This document shows, piece by piece, positions 6,649-9,153 of a stretch of 9,153 nt of DNA. The notes below the pieces were generated by a model, which was given only the letters and a program-made list of their open reading frames with translations, was not told the origin of the DNA and searched no databases. Position 1 is the stretch's first letter; each line of letters opens with the position of its first letter. The stretch comes from an uncultured Bacteroidota bacterium (GTDB lineage: Bacteria; Bacteroidota; Bacteroidia; UBA7662), in assembly GCA_903908015.1 (NCBI GenBank), contig CAIVQI010000326.1:1-9153 (forward strand), read 5' to 3'. Made by a program: the position numbers and the translations under genes.

Positions 6649-7266
6649 CTATAACGAACCAACCCCTTGCAAATGGTCGCGGTTGTCGGCCACCTGAATG
6701 CGTCCCTGCTCACCGTCCCAATCCAGTACATACAGACTCAAATTGGTGTGGGTAAAGCTTTCCATTCGCGACAATGGTAATTGCGTTAACTGGCACAACA
6801 TGAGTCGAAGTGCCCTGCCGTGCATGCACACCAATATACGTCGGTCAGCGCCCAATCGCCACATTTGTAGCGCTTCTTGCTGACGAAGCGCAACTGCTGC
6901 CGGCGATTCCCCCAGGTGTGGCGCTTTGTGGTAGTCGCCCTCCGACCACGCACCAATCATTTCGCGGTAGGTATCCGCATAAACCGAATATGGCTGTCCC
7001 TCTACCTCTCCCCAATTGAATTCATCGAGGGCAGCCAATTCAACGCAGGGCAATCCTGCATCCACATAAGCCTGTATGGTTTGCCTGGTTCGCTGTAAGG
7101 TTGAACAATAAACAACATCGAAATGATCCGGAGGATAGGCCCGCGAGAAGGCCTCGGCCTGCTGCATTCCTCGGTCATTTAAGGAGGAATCGATGCCGCG
7201 TCCTTGTATTTTCCCAGAAAAATTATACGCTGTTTCGCCGTGTCGGATGATGTGTAGCCGGAACAT
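6649..7266 (-). CDS. Histidine phosphatase family protein (phosphoglycerate mutase-like)
   Basis: This 205-residue cytoplasmic enzyme belongs to the histidine phosphatase superfamily, branch 1, which works through a phosphohistidine intermediate. The signature IIRHGET (6-12) carries the catalytic R8 and H9. STLQRTRQT (55-63) supplies R59, LDEFNWGEVEG (80-90) the likely acid-base E82, and VCMHGRALRL (146-155) the second histidine H149. The catalytic set is therefore complete and activity is expected. The substrate cannot be assigned: relatives include cofactor-dependent phosphoglycerate mutase, alpha-ribazole phosphatase (CobC) and broad phosphatases. No cobalamin genes are nearby, so CobC is not favoured. 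The ATG at 7266 follows the rluD stop by 18 bases, making it the last gene of the tilS-rluD unit. An ATTTG run just before the ATG is a poor -7 match. Confidence 0.9.
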   Translation of the reverse strand: MFRLHIIRHGETAYNFSGKIQGRGIDSSLNDRGMQQAEAFSRAYPPDHFDVVYCSTLQRTRQTIQAYVDAGLPCVELAALDEFNWGEVEGQPYSVYADTYREMIGAWSEGDYHKAPHLGESPAAVALRQQEALQMWRLGADRRILVCMHGRALRLMLCQLTQLPLSRMESFTHTNLSLYVLDWDGEQGRIQVADNRDHLQGVGSL

Positions 7267-7284
7267 ATCAAATTTTATGATGGT

Positions 7285-8367
7285 TTATGAATCCAATGCC
7301 CATGATTCGGGCGCGGTGCCCGCGAATCTGCGCCATTTCTCCAGGACACCCCTAAAATCAGCCGGCAATTCCGAGTCGAAAGCCAATTTTTGTCCGGTTT
7401 CTGGATGCACGAATCCCAGAGAACGGGCGTGAAGCGCCATTCGGGGCATGATGGTGAACGCATTCTCTACGAACTGCCTAAACTTACTAAATGCCGGACC
7501 TGTCACCACGCGATCGCCTCCATAAACGGAATCGTTAAAGATGGGGTGACCCATAAATGAAGTATGCACCCTAATCTGGTGGGTTCGTCCTGTTTCCAAA
7601 CGGAACTGAAGCAGACTCACATAGCCCAAACGTTCAAGTACCTGATAATGGGTGATGGCGTGCTTGCCGCGCTGCTCATCCATGATTGCAGCCATTTTTA
7701 GTCGGTTTCGCGGATCACGGTCGATTTGTGTGCGGATGGTGCCGCTGTCCTCAACTGGTGAACCCCAGACTAAGGCCTGGTAGGTTCGGTCGATGCTGTG
7801 GTCGAAGAACTGTCGCGCCAAATGGGTCATGGCATACTCAGACTTGGCGATCACCAGAAGTCCACTTGTGTCTTTGTCGATCCGGTGCACCAATCCGGGC
7901 CTCACTTCCCCATTTCGGTGTGTTGGCAGGCCATTAAAATGATGAAGAAGCCCGTTCACCAGCGTTCCATGGTGGTGACCATGGCCTGGGTGCACGACCA
8001 GTCCTGGGGGTTTATTCACCAAGAGTAAGTCGCGGTCCTCATAGGGTATTTCGAGATCCATAGCCTCGGGTTGTAGGGTCGTATCTCGAGGCGGATAAGC
8101 CAGCACAATTTGAATGACATCCATCGGCTTAACGGGGTAACTCGATTTTACGGCCTTACCGTTGACCCTGACCGACTCGGCCTTGATGGCATTTTGGATC
8201 CGATTTCGTGAATTACCGGGAAGGCGATCGAACAGAAACTTGTCTATGCGCAATAGCGATTGACCGCGGTCTACCACCACCCGGTGGTGTTCAAACAAAT
8301 CGTCCTGCACGGCATCATCCCCCCCCTGCTCGCTTTGCTTGTCTATGAATTCAGGGTCTGACTTCAT
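7285..8367 (-). CDS. rluD: RluA-family 23S rRNA pseudouridine synthase, RluD-like
   Basis: RluD-type enzymes convert uridines of 23S rRNA helix 69 (E. coli 1911, 1915, 1917) to pseudouridine. An S4 RNA-binding domain lies at about 38-90 (LLRIDKFLFDRLP onward). The catalytic domain has LLLVNKPPGLVVHPG (114-128), then HRIDKDTSGLLVIAK (161-175) with catalytic aspartate D164, then RTYQALVWG (194-202) and LETGRTHQIRVH (258-269). The 360-residue length is near family size. A 30-residue acidic, probably flexible N-terminal tail precedes the S4 domain and ends in LFEHHRVVVDRGQ, a form common in Bacteroidota homologues. The rRNA position is inferred from family resemblance; RluA or RluC specificity is not excluded. 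The ATG at 8367 overlaps the 3' end of tilS by 17 bases, suggesting translational coupling. Confidence 0.92.
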   Translation of the reverse strand: MKSDPEFIDKQSEQGGDDAVQDDLFEHHRVVVDRGQSLLRIDKFLFDRLPGNSRNRIQNAIKAESVRVNGKAVKSSYPVKPMDVIQIVLAYPPRDTTLQPEAMDLEIPYEDRDLLLVNKPPGLVVHPGHGHHHGTLVNGLLHHFNGLPTHRNGEVRPGLVHRIDKDTSGLLVIAKSEYAMTHLARQFFDHSIDRTYQALVWGSPVEDSGTIRTQIDRDPRNRLKMAAIMDEQRGKHAITHYQVLERLGYVSLLQFRLETGRTHQIRVHTSFMGHPIFNDSVYGGDRVVTGPAFSKFRQFVENAFTIMPRMALHARSLGFVHPETGQKLAFDSELPADFRGVLEKWRRFAGTAPESWALDS

Positions 8368-9153
8368 CGTTGTTTGTCATGGATGGTACATCCTGTTTTT
8401 GCGGTATGTGTAACCGAAACGCCTGACGGGGAAACTCCTCAGGTCTTCCTGCAAAACTAACGCTTCTATAACCCAAAACCCACAAAATTTCATCACCTTG
8501 AGCCAAAACCAGCGTATTGCGTCGGCGGATGGTTGGCACCCCAAGCTCGTTCAGTAGATCCGATACTTTTTTGCGGCCCTTGGCGTCAGGCATTCTTATG
8601 CGGTCGCCTGCTTGCCAGAAACGAACCACGCAGGGCGCATGCATGCCGGCTTCAATCCAACGAGAATCCCCCCCTTCATGGTCCTTTAATCGTTCCTGCT
8701 CATGGGCCCACACCCGAAACTCGAGCAGCTCTTGTGTGGGCAGATGATACAGCCCCTGACTGCTGCATTCAAGTTGAAAAGGGGCCTTTTTGCTATTCAA
8801 ATCCTGCGGATCACCGCCATCAGTCTTTACATTTTCCCAAATGAGTTCATGCTTGGTTCGTGTGATCAGCCATTCACCCGCGGTGAGATGTCGGTGTGGG
8901 GCGCCTGCGAGCAAATCCCCCAATCGAATCAGAGAATGTCTGCGGGGGATAAACCTGCGCGCCATTTCAAGGTATATGTTTGTTTGGTTTGAATCGATGA
9001 TGCTCCACCGCATAAAACCCGGCGAATGTTCGAGAATTATTTGCTTGGCAACATCATGCGCACTTTTTTCAAGACTGTGGTTATCCAAACGCCAAACCGA
9101 GGACCATTCCAACAGGTGCTGTTGCCAGTTCGGAAAACGTGCGGTCAGCACCG
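8351..9153 (-). CDS. tilS: tRNA(Ile)-lysidine synthase, C-terminal 266 residues (cut by window edge)
   Basis: TilS attaches lysine to C34 of the tRNA-Ile2 anticodon so that it reads AUA and is charged with isoleucine. Only the C-terminal part is present; the ATP-binding PP-loop domain (SGGxDS) lies beyond the right edge, so roughly 180 residues are missing if the protein has the usual 430-450. The identity rests on the TilS C-terminal domain at visible residues about 173-232: RFWQAGDRIRMPDAKGRKKV, then SDLLNELGVPTIRRRN and ILWVLGYRSV, the usual GDR-P-KGRKK-SD-L-VP-R-W-G-R pattern. The 5' end is the window edge; the GTG at 9149-9151 is internal and is not proposed as a start. It is the upstream gene of the tilS-rluD-phosphatase unit. 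Confidence 0.88.
   Translation of the reverse strand, partial: VLTARFPNWQQHLLEWSSVWRLDNHSLEKSAHDVAKQIILEHSPGFMRWSIIDSNQTNIYLEMARRFIPRRHSLIRLGDLLAGAPHRHLTAGEWLITRTKHELIWENVKTDGGDPQDLNSKKAPFQLECSSQGLYHLPTQELLEFRVWAHEQERLKDHEGGDSRWIEAGMHAPCVVRFWQAGDRIRMPDAKGRKKVSDLLNELGVPTIRRRNTLVLAQGDEILWVLGYRSVSFAGRPEEFPRQAFRLHIPQKQDVPSMTNNDEVRP

Noticed and set aside
6649..7266. Assignment of the histidine phosphatase as CobC (alpha-ribazole phosphatase)
   Set aside because: The motifs are shared by the whole superfamily and no cobalamin gene is in the window.
1..9153. Mobile element, phage, CRISPR or defence system
   Set aside because: No transposase, integrase, terminal repeats, regularly spaced repeats or defence domains are seen. 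All genes are housekeeping types with similar composition.

Overview
The window is an ordinary, gene-dense stretch of a bacterial chromosome, most likely from a member of the Bacteroidota. The evidence is a TonB-dependent receptor with a carboxypeptidase-regulatory-like domain, a deoxynucleoside kinase of the type common in that phylum, Bacteroidota-style SppA and RluD architectures, no recognisable Shine-Dalgarno sequences, and exact matches to the Bacteroidota -7 promoter element TAnnTTTG. GC content looks close to 50 percent by eye. I cannot name the genus.

The left block (1-2688, minus strand) reads folK, then a deoxynucleoside kinase, then a TonB-dependent receptor cut by the window edge. 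A short divergent gap (2689-2822) separates it from the middle block (2823-6566, plus strand): sppA, a family 9 glycosyltransferase and a uridine-phosphorylase-like enzyme. The two blocks therefore share a divergent control region. The middle block meets the right block tail to tail at 6567-6648, where a nested hairpin lies. The right block (6649-9153, minus strand) reads tilS (C-terminal part only), an rluD-like pseudouridine synthase and a histidine phosphatase. tilS and rluD overlap by 17 bases and rluD and the phosphatase are 18 bases apart, so all three are probably one operon.

The functions are housekeeping ones: folate synthesis (FolK), nucleoside salvage (kinase and phosphorylase), envelope work (SppA, glycosyltransferase, outer-membrane receptor) and RNA modification (TilS for tRNA-Ile2, RluD-type for 23S rRNA). 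No stretch above 300 bases lacks a gene. I found no tRNA, rRNA, CRISPR array, insertion sequence, prophage or attachment site. I also found no convincing new biological system. The points worth a second look are start-codon choice (GTG for folK, TTG for the glycosyltransferase), a promoter element almost touching the kinase start, an apparent insertion in the glycosyltransferase, an atypical plug motif in the receptor, and a phosphatase of unknown substrate in an RNA-modification operon.
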